A stretch of DNA of 47,079 nucleotides from Leptospira sp. (lineage in GTDB: Bacteria; Spirochaetota; Leptospiria; Leptospirales; Leptospiraceae), in assembly GCA_027533185.1 (NCBI GenBank), contig JAPZTS010000033.1, forward strand, positions 1 through 47,079, in the 5' to 3' direction. Below, in pieces: positions 26,462-35,446 of this stretch. The stretch's first letter is position 1; each line of letters opens with the position of its first letter. The notes beneath the pieces are model-generated. The model did not search any database, had not been told where the DNA came from, and was given only the letters and a program-made list of their open reading frames with translations. Position numbers and translations under genes: made by a program.

Positions 26462-26758
26462 ATGCCTGACTTTGATCGAATTGATCTTATGAATTATGCA
26501 ATGTATGGGAACGACTACGATTCCGAATGGGATGAGATTCGTGCCTATTTAAAATCAAGTGCCTCCGCACAGCGAGAACTCGAAGAAATCAAACGTTCTA
26601 TCCCTCAACCAAGTTCCGGGAAAAAAAGAAGGGACGTCCAACTAACAGGGGAATCTGGTCGGAATTTAGAATCCAATTCGCCGAGTGCAGATGGACCTGG
26701 TGGTTCTTCTTATACTGACCCAGGGAAATCTTGGTGGAAAAAAATCTTAGGAGAGTGA
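26462..26758 (+). CDS. Small acidic hypothetical protein, 98 aa, upstream of plsC
   Basis: The first 45 residues (MNYAMYGNDYDSEWDEIRAY, then SASAQRELEEIKRSIPQ) form a helical pattern reminiscent of the N-terminal anti-sigma domain (acidic residues, then a helix ending E-L-x-x-I-K), but without zinc ligands. The rest is disordered and ends in a basic, Trp-containing tail (KSWWKKILGE) that could touch a membrane. The stop is one base before the acyltransferase start, and that gene's ribosome site AGGAGAG lies inside this gene, so the two are coupled. No function can be assigned. Confidence 0.62.
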   Translation: MPDFDRIDLMNYAMYGNDYDSEWDEIRAYLKSSASAQRELEEIKRSIPQPSSGKKRRDVQLTGESGRNLESNSPSADGPGGSSYTDPGKSWWKKILGE

Positions 26759-26759
26759 G

Positions 26760-27482
26760 ATGGATAATACGGTAGAACAAGCAAAAAAAAATGTAGAAAA
26801 CATCAAAAAGTTTGTTACACCGTTTTTTAATCTCGCGGTATCCACAACTGTATACGGATACCATAATATTCAACCTACTGGTAAATTAATCTTAACTTGT
26901 AACCATAGAAGTGATATGGATCCCTTCGTGATGGGCTCCGTTTTTCCCCGTTTTATTTCTTGGATCGCTGCTGAGTATACAACAAGGATTCCTCTTTTTA
27001 AGGATTTGGTTGAGAAAACAGGAACGATTCCGATGGCGATTGATGGGAATATTTCTATGGCGAGTATCAAAAAAGTACAACAGGTCTTCAAAAACGGAGA
27101 TGTTCTTGGAATATTTCCAGAAGGACATGACTATATGGTAAAGAATGATTTTTCCGCAGGTCTTGCTCACTTCCATACTGGATTTGCGGCATTTTCTCTT
27201 AGGAATAAAGTGGATGTGCTACCTAGCGTTATCATACCAGAAGAGGAAACCATTTCTGATTACCCAATCCCTCCTCTTGTCCGAGCCTTTATGGGAATGC
27301 CCAAGGAAGTATGCGATATTAAAAGAAGAGTCGTATATAAAAAAGTGAATGTAGTATTTGGTGAAGTAATCAACCACAAGGATTATATTTCTCTGCCGTT
27401 AGCGGAAGGCATGGAAGCACTCTCTACAGAAACAAAAAGAAGAATGAGTGAATTACAGAAAGTTGACTACTTAAAAAAATAG
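26760..27482 (+). CDS. 1-acyl-sn-glycerol-3-phosphate acyltransferase (PlsC family)
   Basis: A 240-aa PlsC/LPLAT-family enzyme. The catalytic block TCNHRSDMDPF carries the HX4D motif and FPEGHDYM carries the acceptor-binding motif. The family transfers an acyl chain to lysophosphatidic acid in phospholipid synthesis at the inner membrane. Whether this paralogue is the main PlsC or acts on another acceptor is unclear. It is translationally coupled to the small protein before it. Confidence 0.85.
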   Translation: MDNTVEQAKKNVENIKKFVTPFFNLAVSTTVYGYHNIQPTGKLILTCNHRSDMDPFVMGSVFPRFISWIAAEYTTRIPLFKDLVEKTGTIPMAIDGNISMASIKKVQQVFKNGDVLGIFPEGHDYMVKNDFSAGLAHFHTGFAAFSLRNKVDVLPSVIIPEEETISDYPIPPLVRAFMGMPKEVCDIKRRVVYKKVNVVFGEVINHKDYISLPLAEGMEALSTETKRRMSELQKVDYLKK

Positions 27483-27550
27483 CTCACCCTTTCTGTAGCC
27501 AAGTAACAACTAATTTGTCCCCTTATGACAACTGTCTCAGATTCTGATTC

Positions 27551-28393
27551 CTAGATTTCGATTTCACCTGTAAAAACTTCTTTTGCAGGCCCTGTCATAA
27601 AAACACTACCCGACTCCTTCCATTCGACTAACAAAGTTCCACCGCGTAGATCAATGCGTACAGAACGTCCCGTTTTGCCATTTAGAATAGATGACACTGC
27701 GACAGCACAGGCTCCTGTTCCGCAGGCTAAAGTTTCGCCTGTTCCTCTTTCCCAAGTCCTTTGGTAGAGGTGGTCTTTACCACGTATAGAAACAAATTCC
27801 ACATTGACTCTTCGAGGAAACAAAGGGTGGTTTTCGATAAGTGGACCGATATCACGAACCGGGAACTTGTCTGCATCATCTACATAGATTACACAGTGAG
27901 GATTTCCCATACTAACGGATGTAAATTGAAACTTTTGACCATTTACGTCTATCGTTTGGTTGATTACAGGATCTTCACCAGGCCATTGAATGGGAATCAC
28001 ACTTGGCTTTAAAATTGGCTCTCCCATATCCACTGTGATCATTTCCACTTTTTCATTCGAATTTGTTTGGAGGTCTAGAGTGAGAACACCTTTTCCTGTT
28101 TCAATGGTTGGTTTTTTGTTTTTCGTAAGTCCGTGGTCAAAAACGTATTTCCCAACACATCGTACACCATTTCCGCACATTTCCGAACTGCTTCCATCGG
28201 CGTTGTACATATCCATCTGGAATTCACCAAGTTTTGAATTGCGAATAAAAATAACTCCATCTCCACCCACTCCAAAATTGCGGTCAGACAATTTCTGGAT
28301 CTGTTCCGTAGTCAATTGGATGTTTTCCTTAGTTGCGTCAACGTAGAGGTAATCGTTGCCAATTCCTTCCATTTTCGTGAATTTTAATTTCAT
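27551..28393 (-). CDS. dapF: Diaminopimelate epimerase
   Basis: DapF converts LL- to meso-diaminopimelate for lysine and peptidoglycan synthesis. The 280-aa protein has both active-site cysteines: Cys73 in [11 protein letters not shown] and a second near residue 225 in TLACGTGAC. It also has the substrate-binding opening KMEGIGNDY and GNPHCVIY. Length and order are normal for the family. It stands alone on the minus strand between two plus-strand genes. The start at 28393 follows AGGTACTGCT on the coding strand, so the ribosome site is weak. Confidence 0.95.
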   Translation of the reverse strand: MKLKFTKMEGIGNDYLYVDATKENIQLTTEQIQKLSDRNFGVGGDGVIFIRNSKLGEFQMDMYNADGSSSEMCGNGVRCVGKYVFDHGLTKNKKPTIETGKGVLTLDLQTNSNEKVEMITVDMGEPILKPSVIPIQWPGEDPVINQTIDVNGQKFQFTSVSMGNPHCVIYVDDADKFPVRDIGPLIENHPLFPRRVNVEFVSIRGKDHLYQRTWERGTGETLACGTGACAVAVSSILNGKTGRSVRIDLRGGTLLVEWKESGSVFMTGPAKEVFTGEIEI

Positions 28394-28495
28394 AGCAGTA
28401 CCTAATTCCAGATTTTTTCGGTGAATTGGATTGGCAACTCACTTCAAGGTTTTTGGTTTGACCCTTTCTTTAGTTCCTTAGACTTATCTGTAGAC

Positions 28496-29362
28496 ATGAA
28501 ATCTTGTATCCTCTGCCACTCCACCGAATCTAAAGTTGTCTTCAATGAAAACGGGATACCCATCGTCGAATGTTCAAATTGTGGCCATATCTATTCCTCC
28601 TATGAACAAGAAGAGCATTACGAGGGTTATTGGGATGGAGAGGAGCAAACCTATGACTTAAAGTGGTGGGATGATGCGCATAGAGCTGTCTACGAAGACT
28701 TTATTTCTTCCTATCTCAAACAGGATCAGGGAAATCTTTTGGATGTAGGATGTGGGCTTGGATTTTTTGTGAAAGCAGTTCTTACTAAAAAGCCAGGTTG
28801 GACCGCAACAGGATACGAGATATCGAAACAAGCTGTAAAATTTGCTAGAGAACAAAATGGACTAAAGGAAGTGTATGCAGGTCTTGTGCAGGACTCCGGT
28901 CTTGCCAAAGAAAGTTTTGATATCATTACTCTTTGGGATGTAATCGAACATATACCAAAACCACATTCCCTCTTAGAATACCTATTTGGTCTTTTGAAGC
29001 CAGGGGGGATTCTATTTTTACAAACTCCGAATTTCCCGATCCAACTTGCAAAGGCAAATATTAAAGTGATGTTAAAGGGAATGAAACCAGACGTACACTA
29101 CTTAGAAGCAAAAGACCACGTAAACAATTACAAAATGAAAACTCTTGCGGAACTAGGAATCCAATGTGGATTTAAAAATCCAGAGTACAAAGTACTTATG
29201 CCAATTCTGTCCGTTGCAGGAAGTAAAAGTAATATAGCCGTCTATGTTAAGTTAGCTTATTATTACTTAACAAAATTTATTTTTTTGGTTAGTTTTGGGA
29301 CAATCAATTGGAACAATACTCTATTTTTGACTTTGACTAAGCCTGTCCCAAACAAAGTCTAA
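28496..29362 (+). CDS. SAM-dependent methyltransferase with N-terminal zinc ribbon
   Basis: The N-terminus has two cysteine pairs (CILC and CSNC, about residues 4-35), a zinc ribbon typical of one group of class I methyltransferases. The SAM-binding motif LLDVGCGLGFFV, the post-motif ITLWDVIEHI and GGILFLQTPNFP follow. The substrate is unknown. Related proteins often modify sugars or lipids in surface polysaccharide pathways. I set the start at ATG 28496. A GTG at 28421 in frame would add 25 residues before the zinc ribbon. The final 42 nt overlap the end of the convergent HAD gene. Confidence 0.82.
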   Translation: MKSCILCHSTESKVVFNENGIPIVECSNCGHIYSSYEQEEHYEGYWDGEEQTYDLKWWDDAHRAVYEDFISSYLKQDQGNLLDVGCGLGFFVKAVLTKKPGWTATGYEISKQAVKFAREQNGLKEVYAGLVQDSGLAKESFDIITLWDVIEHIPKPHSLLEYLFGLLKPGGILFLQTPNFPIQLAKANIKVMLKGMKPDVHYLEAKDHVNNYKMKTLAELGIQCGFKNPEYKVLMPILSVAGSKSNIAVYVKLAYYYLTKFIFLVSFGTINWNNTLFLTLTKPVPNKV

Positions 29363-30091
29363 TGAATCCAATACATTTGTAGACGAATATATTTTTGATC
29401 CAAACGGAAACTCTTTTGAATCGGGAATTTTTACTGGCTCAAGAGCCGACTTTTCCCCGAACTGTGATTTGAGGTGCACAGCGGTGATGCCATGTTTTGC
29501 TGCTCCTAAGATATCATCTTCCCAATTATCCCCGACCATCAAACAATCCTCGCGTTTGGCATCGACCTTCCGAAGGACATACGAAAAAAATTCAGTACTT
29601 GGTTTTTCAAAGCCAACTTCTTCAGAGGTTATCAACTGATACCGAAATTCTGGAGGGAAAAAGTTTTGTAGTTTTAACAACTGAGTTCTCAGGGTTTCAT
29701 TTGTGACTAAAAAAACGGGTTCCCTCTCTGAGATTTGAACAAGTCGAGGAAATAACTCTTTCGTATAATCTGGTTTCTTCTTTTGATTCTGTAAAAAAGA
29801 CTCGAAATGTAAAAAGTATCTATCATCTAACCAAAGTATGTCTTTTATGATTTTAGATTCTAATCCTTTGGTTTTCTTTTCCAACATAAGTTTAAAACAG
29901 AGTATCCTAAGTCGATTTGAGCTGTGGAAGGAGAGTTGGTTTTTTACCTCTTTTCTTGCCTTTTCATACAATTCCAAAAAATCAGTACCAAAGTTTTTCT
30001 GGCTCCAATCTTCGGCAAGTTTTTCAATCGCAAACTCGTAGGCCAATTTTGAAGGAAGGAGAGTATTATCTAAATCAAGAAGTAGAGGCAT
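29321..30091 (-). CDS. HAD-superfamily hydrolase
   Basis: The haloacid dehalogenase motifs are present in order: motif I LLDLDNTLLP (both Asp), motif II in VFLVTNET, and motifs III and IV around EEVGFEKPSTEFF and MVGDNWEDDILGA. A helical cap lies between. It is probably a phosphatase acting on a small phosphorylated metabolite. The start at ATG 30091 puts the first strand at the N-terminus, as usual. An in-frame ATG at 30118 would add nine charged residues and cannot be excluded. Its 3' end overlaps the methyltransferase gene tail to tail by 42 nt. Confidence 0.83.
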   Translation of the reverse strand: MPLLLDLDNTLLPSKLAYEFAIEKLAEDWSQKNFGTDFLELYEKARKEVKNQLSFHSSNRLRILCFKLMLEKKTKGLESKIIKDILWLDDRYFLHFESFLQNQKKKPDYTKELFPRLVQISEREPVFLVTNETLRTQLLKLQNFFPPEFRYQLITSEEVGFEKPSTEFFSYVLRKVDAKREDCLMVGDNWEDDILGAAKHGITAVHLKSQFGEKSALEPVKIPDSKEFPFGSKIYSSTNVLDSLDFVWDRLSQSQK

Positions 30092-30169
30092 ATGTTTTCT
30101 GTCCTTTTCTTTACCCATTTTCCAAGAAAAATTACTTGTAAGACTTTCAAAATAGAATTTCGTTTTTTT

Positions 30170-30385
30170 ATGATTTCTCTATCCTCCATACTCTCAGCAC
30201 TTTTCCTAATTCTTGGTAGTATTTTGGTTCTATACGGTTTTTTCACTGGAAACGACCCAATGTATTCCAAAACACTGGGCTGGAATTTAAACTTAATTTG
30301 GGGTTCGGTAGTCTTCGTATGCGGAATGTTATTTGGAATTGGACACCTAATTTCTCAAAAACTAAACCCCCAATCCCTAGATTAA
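30170..30385 (+). CDS. Small two-helix membrane protein, 71 aa
   Basis: From ATG 30170 the protein has two hydrophobic segments (about residues 4-24 and 41-63) separated by the polar loop TGNDPMYSKTLGWN. An in-frame ATG at 30092 would add 26 residues, but it lies directly against the divergent HAD start and lacks a typical signal. I recognise no family. It ends one base before the stop of the minus-strand gene downstream of fliD. Confidence 0.55.
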   Translation: MISLSSILSALFLILGSILVLYGFFTGNDPMYSKTLGWNLNLIWGSVVFVCGMLFGIGHLISQKLNPQSLD

Positions 30386-30386
30386 A

Positions 30387-31346
30387 TCAAGATCCACATC
30401 TTTCCAGAGCAAGTGTTAAAAAGGGAATAAGGTCTTCGAGTAAGGCTGGCAATTCATATTCCAAGATATCGCCAGCGTAAACAATGTCGTTCTTTTCCAT
30501 AGCGAGGGCGATATTCGAAAGAGTTTCATTCAAAGATGCTACTAAGTCGTTTAGTTTTTTACCCTCTATACTAATTTCATTCCATTCAATTTCAGAGTGT
30601 CTGGATTGAAGTGCAACAAAAGAGGAAACCAAAGCATTCAACCTTCCAACTGCATCACCCATGATTTCAGTCGCAAGATGGTCTTTACCAGATTGAAAAC
30701 TTTCGTTTACCAACATAAAATCACGAATGACCGTGTCTTTTTCATCTATGAATTTGGAAATCACAGCGATTAGCTCAGACTCTTCCATCCGCATAACACC
30801 GAGCCTAGTGCCAAGATCTATCAAAAATAACTTCAGATCTCGTAAGTCCTCTAAAAAGGATTCAATAGACTTTGTATCTTCTAGTTTTACGCATCCAACC
30901 ACTAGAGATTCTAAAATCTCTTCTACATTTTTACCTTTGCCCATAGGACGAATTAAACTAAGATTTAAGTTCAGAAGGTTTTTTGTAGAAGAAACCATGG
31001 ATACTATCCAAGGAATTCCTTCTTTAAGATCGAGGGATTCTTTCTCTGTAAGAGAATCTCGGCCCACCAAAGTAGAACCAATTTTATCAACATAGGTATC
31101 AATTTCTATGAGACTATCTTCAATAACGTCTAACTCTTCGCCAACAAACAGATCCAGACGGTCTGTTTCTTCGATCAATTTTGACTCCAGCTCACTTCGA
31201 TTGAGTTCCAAACCATTTACTGTAAAGTGGCGGACATACTTTCCATTCGACTCAATCCAAGCTTGAATTTCATCAAGTACCTGGCCGAGGTTAGTTTCCC
31301 CTGTTAGTTTCGTTTCAAGTTTTTGTTCATTGATAAAAATATTCAT
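30387..31346 (-). CDS. Hypothetical protein co-transcribed with fliD, 319 aa
   Basis: The protein begins with a short ubiquitin-like or threonyl-synthetase-TGS-like beta segment (about residues 1-70: NIFINEQKLETKL, then FTVNGLELNRSELESKL). A long helical region (about 75-310) follows. No catalytic motif is visible. Its start lies directly next to the fliD stop (31347), so it is the second gene of the fliD operon. By position it might be a flagellar chaperone or assembly factor, in the place where fliS lies in other bacteria, but the sequence does not look like FliS. Confidence 0.65.
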   Translation of the reverse strand: MNIFINEQKLETKLTGETNLGQVLDEIQAWIESNGKYVRHFTVNGLELNRSELESKLIEETDRLDLFVGEELDVIEDSLIEIDTYVDKIGSTLVGRDSLTEKESLDLKEGIPWIVSMVSSTKNLLNLNLSLIRPMGKGKNVEEILESLVVGCVKLEDTKSIESFLEDLRDLKLFLIDLGTRLGVMRMEESELIAVISKFIDEKDTVIRDFMLVNESFQSGKDHLATEIMGDAVGRLNALVSSFVALQSRHSEIEWNEISIEGKKLNDLVASLNETLSNIALAMEKNDIVYAGDILEYELPALLEDLIPFLTLALERCGS

Positions 31347-33269
31347 TTATTCCCCACCACTTTTATTAAATAGATTGTTTTGCAGATAATTTCCAACGGA
31401 TTTATTTTTCCCGACACCTTGCTCCATATACAAAAACCTCTGTTTGAGTTTTGCCTCGTAGCTAAGTAGATGGGATTCATGTTCTTTGATTTTTTTGTTA
31501 TTTCCAGCAACAGATTCTTCGAGAAGTTTTATCTTACTTGTAGTGATTCCCGATGCGTATTGGTTATAAGGCCTAAGAGTTTCGATCATTCGAATCCCAA
31601 CACCTTCTTCCATCTTGGCGTCGTTATTCGTATCCGAGGCAAAAAGATCTCTTACGCCATCCGGATTATCGGCAAGAACCGCAACCAGTTTTTCTTCATC
31701 AATCTGCAAAAGTCCATCTTGTATCTTTTCCCAATTGGATCCAACGGCTCCGGTCGAAACGCCAATATCTGTTAAAACTCGAAAGCCATTTTCCCGCGTC
31801 GACGGATAGTATGAATTGGTAACGGTCTTTAGGCTTGCTATCAAACGAATGATTGAATTTTCACCGGCAAGAATTCCCGATTTGGTTTTATTATCCCAAA
31901 AGTCCTTTGAGATATCCAATGATTTGGAATCATCACTTGCTTTTTTATCCGAAATCTTACCATTCTTTTCAACAGAAGTAACTTCCTTGGAAAATTTCAT
32001 AAGTTCGTTATAGGCAGATACCCATTCTTTAATAAGTGTTAAACCTTTATTATGGTCTACCTTGATATCAAGGGTAACAGGAGCTGTTGTAACTTTATGA
32101 ACATTGAAGGAAATTCCATCCAACACATCAGAAATCCCATCGTTCGATTCACGAGTGATTTCCACTCCATCAATTTTAAATTTTAAGTCTTTTGCTTCCG
32201 CAAGAACCTTAACAGGCTCCGCAGTACCTGGTTTAGGTGGGGTTACTAGTTCAATGGATTTGATTTTAAGTTCTGTTGTTGAGGCATTGGAAAGGATCAC
32301 AGAAACTAAGTTTTTGTTTGTAGCAAAATCTGATATAGGTAGTTCGTATTTTGAATCTTTTTTATTTATAGGAAGAAACTTAGAACGACTAGCGCCGTCT
32401 TTTTCAAAGACAACTCCCAGTTCCAAAATTTGTGGCGATTCTCCCAAAACTTCAATTGAGAGATAGGCTCTCTCCAAGATCTCATTTCCAGGCACGGGAA
32501 ACACAAAGGCAGTATCCGCTTTTAGAACAAGTCCCTCTTCCGTGGAGACAGGTGCTTCGTTTGGATCTTCTGATTTTTTAAACTTGGAAACTTCATGGGG
32601 CTTTTTTTCTACCAAGTTGGGAGTGAGGATTTGCTTTGTAACACTCGCCTGCTCCAAATTCTCTCCGACAAGGCCCGCTGTTTTTAAAATGGCATTTGGA
32701 TCGGAAAATTGGAGTGCAAATTTTTTACCTGTCTTTACAGCTGTTACTGTAAGAATCGATGAATTTTTATCTATCTTGACTAAACTAACTTCCGCTATAC
32801 TTCCTGCTGCATTTTTAACTTGGTTTGCCAGCTCCGACAGACTTCCACCCGAGAAATTTACTGTCTCTTTTAAATGTCCAGAATAGATCGTAAAACTTCC
32901 TGCCGGGAGTTTGACGTCTGTATCTACTTCCTGTCCCGATATCTGGTGTTTGGAGGCAAGTTCGAGGATTTCTAATGCACGATTTCCCGATTTTGCGGAA
33001 CGTGAAGCCTCGCCTGTAATGACACCCTCTTCCGAGGAGCTGACAGCTTTGGTAGCAAAAGGTGCAGTAAACGAGACCAGGGCACGTGTTTTTGTTTGGA
33101 GATTGGTTGTGTGGTTCTTTAATTCGCCCCAGACTTCGATTTGAGCCTTGGCATAGACATTTTCCGTCTCCCACCGTGTGATGGGACGTCGCTCCAATTC
33201 AACAAGCTTCTTAACTATATCGTTTGTGTTTTGGCCTGTCATTAGCCCAGGCATCGTGTAGGCTGGCAT
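31347..33269 (-). CDS. fliD: Flagellar filament cap protein FliD
   Basis: The 640-aa protein opens with MPAYTMPGLMTGQNTNDIVK and contains the FliD N-terminal region (KLVELERRPITRWE, coiled coil). The C-terminal FliD domain includes LTLIKEWVSAYNELMKF and a terminal helix with KIKLLEESVAGNNKKIKEHE. FliD caps the flagellar filament and assists flagellin folding. In spirochaetes this happens in the periplasm. I set the start at ATG 33269. The longer frame from 33347 adds 26 atypical residues. It is divergent from ppk1, with 89 nt between them. Confidence 0.87.
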   Translation of the reverse strand: MPAYTMPGLMTGQNTNDIVKKLVELERRPITRWETENVYAKAQIEVWGELKNHTTNLQTKTRALVSFTAPFATKAVSSSEEGVITGEASRSAKSGNRALEILELASKHQISGQEVDTDVKLPAGSFTIYSGHLKETVNFSGGSLSELANQVKNAAGSIAEVSLVKIDKNSSILTVTAVKTGKKFALQFSDPNAILKTAGLVGENLEQASVTKQILTPNLVEKKPHEVSKFKKSEDPNEAPVSTEEGLVLKADTAFVFPVPGNEILERAYLSIEVLGESPQILELGVVFEKDGASRSKFLPINKKDSKYELPISDFATNKNLVSVILSNASTTELKIKSIELVTPPKPGTAEPVKVLAEAKDLKFKIDGVEITRESNDGISDVLDGISFNVHKVTTAPVTLDIKVDHNKGLTLIKEWVSAYNELMKFSKEVTSVEKNGKISDKKASDDSKSLDISKDFWDNKTKSGILAGENSIIRLIASLKTVTNSYYPSTRENGFRVLTDIGVSTGAVGSNWEKIQDGLLQIDEEKLVAVLADNPDGVRDLFASDTNNDAKMEEGVGIRMIETLRPYNQYASGITTSKIKLLEESVAGNNKKIKEHESHLLSYEAKLKQRFLYMEQGVGKNKSVGNYLQNNLFNKSGGE

Positions 33270-33358
33270 CTTTGTCTGGTCCTCTGAATTGAGTGTCGTC
33301 GATTTCTCACAAAGGATTAGGAATTTACAGAATTTTTTCCTTCCCAAATCCTAGAATT

Positions 33359-35437
33359 ATGACTGCTTACCCTACCGAAAAAATAGAAATGGGGAATCCG
33401 AATATCTTTTTTGACCGTGAATTGTCGTGGGTCGACTTCAACTCCCGAGTGTTGGAGGAAGCGAAAGACAAATCCAATCCACTCCTCGAGAGATTAAAAT
33501 TTTTATGTATTACAGAATCCAATTTGGATGAATTTTTTATGGTTCGGGTTGCTGGGCTACTCAACTTAAAAAATGCGGGGATTGAGGAAAAAAGTTTAAC
33601 TGGAAAACGAACCTCGGAAATCGTATCCGAGTTATACGGTAAAGTTGGGAACTTTGTCAAAGAACAATACGAAACCTTAGACGAGATCCTAAACGAACTT
33701 AAAGAAAACAAAATCATCATCGTCCAAGATCCAAGTGAACTTGCGGGTGATGATATCCAATTTGTAAAAAACTACTACAAACGAGAAGTTTCGAGTATTC
33801 TAACTCCTCTTGCTATCGATCCTTCCCACCCCTTTCCTCATATCCTAAACCGCACTTTAAACCTGGGAATCACTCTCTATTCAGATGATGACAAAAACAA
33901 AGTAAAAGAACTCTTTGCCATCGTTCAAGTACCAAGTGTACTTCCGAGGTTTTTACAACTACCTGCTAATTCTGAACCTGAAATCAGAAGATTTTTTCCA
34001 TTGGAAGAGATCATTAAACTCCACTTAAGTGATCTCTTTTATGGTATGAATGTAAAACAAATCCACACTTTCAAGATCGTAAGAGATGCTGATATTTCTA
34101 TTAATGAGGAACAAAATATTGGCGACCTACTCACAACCATGAAGAATGAATTGAAAAACCGAATGTGGGGAGAAGCGATTCGATTGGATGTCCACTCTGG
34201 CGCAGGTCATATCAAAGATTTGCTTCGTGGTCTCATGGAACTCGAAGAATACCAGGTGATGGAGATTCCTACGCTACTCAGTTTGAGTGACTTGATGTAT
34301 TTCCAATCACTTGATAAAACAAGCCATCTCAAGTTTGCCTATCCGATTCCTAAGTCTGGTTTTGCGACTAAAAAAAGTGAGTCTATCTTTTCCGAAATCC
34401 GAAAGAACGACCACCTCCTCCACCATCCTTACGAGAGTTTTAAATCCATAGAAGATATGCTAAAGATTGCAAGCCAAGACCCAAAGGTGCTGGCGATCAA
34501 AATGACTCTTTACCGAACTTCTGGAGATTCACCAATTATCCAATATTTAGGTGAAGCAGCAGAAAATGGAAAACAAGTAACCGTACTTGTAGAACTCAAA
34601 GCTCGGTTCGACGAAGAGAGAAATATTCGTTGGGCAAAAAAATTAGAGGACAGTGGAGTTCATGTTGTATATGGAGTTGTTGGTCTAAAGATCCATTGTA
34701 AGATGTTACTCATTGTTCGGCGAGAGGATGACAAACTGAATCGATACGTCCATTTAGGGACAGGAAATTACAATTCAACAACAGCAAGGTTTTATACAGA
34801 CCTAAGTCTATTTACCGCTAACCCAGAAATCACAGAAGATGTGGCAATTCTTTTCAATACGATCACTAGCTCTGGTAAAATGCCTAGACTTTCAAGAGTG
34901 TATGCCGCGCCGGTTTTTCTGAAAGAGGAGTTTTTGAGACTCATTGAAAAAGAGAAGGAAAATGCTTCGAATGGGAAGCAGGCTCGGGTCATATTTAAAA
35001 TGAATTCCCTAGTAGATCCCGACATCATTCTCAAGTTGTATGAGGCATCTCAGGCGGGAGTGAAAGTAGATTTAATCATCCGTGGAATTTGTTGCCTGAG
35101 GCCGGGACTTATTGGTGTTTCAGAAAATATTACGGTAAGATCCATTGTAGGTCGCTATCTAGAACATTCTAGAATCTACAGTTTTGAGAATGGAGGAAAA
35201 CCAGAGGTGTATTTGGCATCAGCCGATTGTATGCCGAGAAACTTTCAGCGCCGAATCGAAGTTATGTTTCCTATTCTAGGAGAGAAACAAAAGAAACGAA
35301 TTGGCAAGATATTAGATCTACTTCTCCGAGACAACACTCAGGCAAGAATTCTGGAATCGGATGGATCTTACACTCGTCTCACACCTGGAGACGATGATCC
35401 CGCTTTGAACTCACAAATTGATATGGTAGATATTTAA
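33359..35437 (+). CDS. ppk1: Polyphosphate kinase 1
   Basis: PPK1 makes long-chain polyphosphate from ATP and can run in reverse. The 692-aa protein has the N-terminal FFDRELSWVDFNSRVLEEA, the head-domain region HPFPHILNRTLNLG, and the two catalytic phospholipase-D-like halves. The autophosphorylated histidine is His465 in YVHLGTGNYNSTTA. The second catalytic histidine is His603 in LEHSRIYSFENGG. The arginine-containing RGICCLRPG is also present. The start is ATG 33359. An in-frame codon at 33293 would read into the fliD promoter region. The oxidase gene follows after 9 nt. Confidence 0.95.
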   Translation: MTAYPTEKIEMGNPNIFFDRELSWVDFNSRVLEEAKDKSNPLLERLKFLCITESNLDEFFMVRVAGLLNLKNAGIEEKSLTGKRTSEIVSELYGKVGNFVKEQYETLDEILNELKENKIIIVQDPSELAGDDIQFVKNYYKREVSSILTPLAIDPSHPFPHILNRTLNLGITLYSDDDKNKVKELFAIVQVPSVLPRFLQLPANSEPEIRRFFPLEEIIKLHLSDLFYGMNVKQIHTFKIVRDADISINEEQNIGDLLTTMKNELKNRMWGEAIRLDVHSGAGHIKDLLRGLMELEEYQVMEIPTLLSLSDLMYFQSLDKTSHLKFAYPIPKSGFATKKSESIFSEIRKNDHLLHHPYESFKSIEDMLKIASQDPKVLAIKMTLYRTSGDSPIIQYLGEAAENGKQVTVLVELKARFDEERNIRWAKKLEDSGVHVVYGVVGLKIHCKMLLIVRREDDKLNRYVHLGTGNYNSTTARFYTDLSLFTANPEITEDVAILFNTITSSGKMPRLSRVYAAPVFLKEEFLRLIEKEKENASNGKQARVIFKMNSLVDPDIILKLYEASQAGVKVDLIIRGICCLRPGLIGVSENITVRSIVGRYLEHSRIYSFENGGKPEVYLASADCMPRNFQRRIEVMFPILGEKQKKRIGKILDLLLRDNTQARILESDGSYTRLTPGDDDPALNSQIDMVDI

Positions 35438-35446
35438 GGACAAGTT

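Noticed and set aside
33293..33358. Longer N-terminus for ppk1
   Set aside because: The added 22 residues are not PPK-like, and the extension runs into the divergent fliD upstream region. ATG 33359 fits the family.
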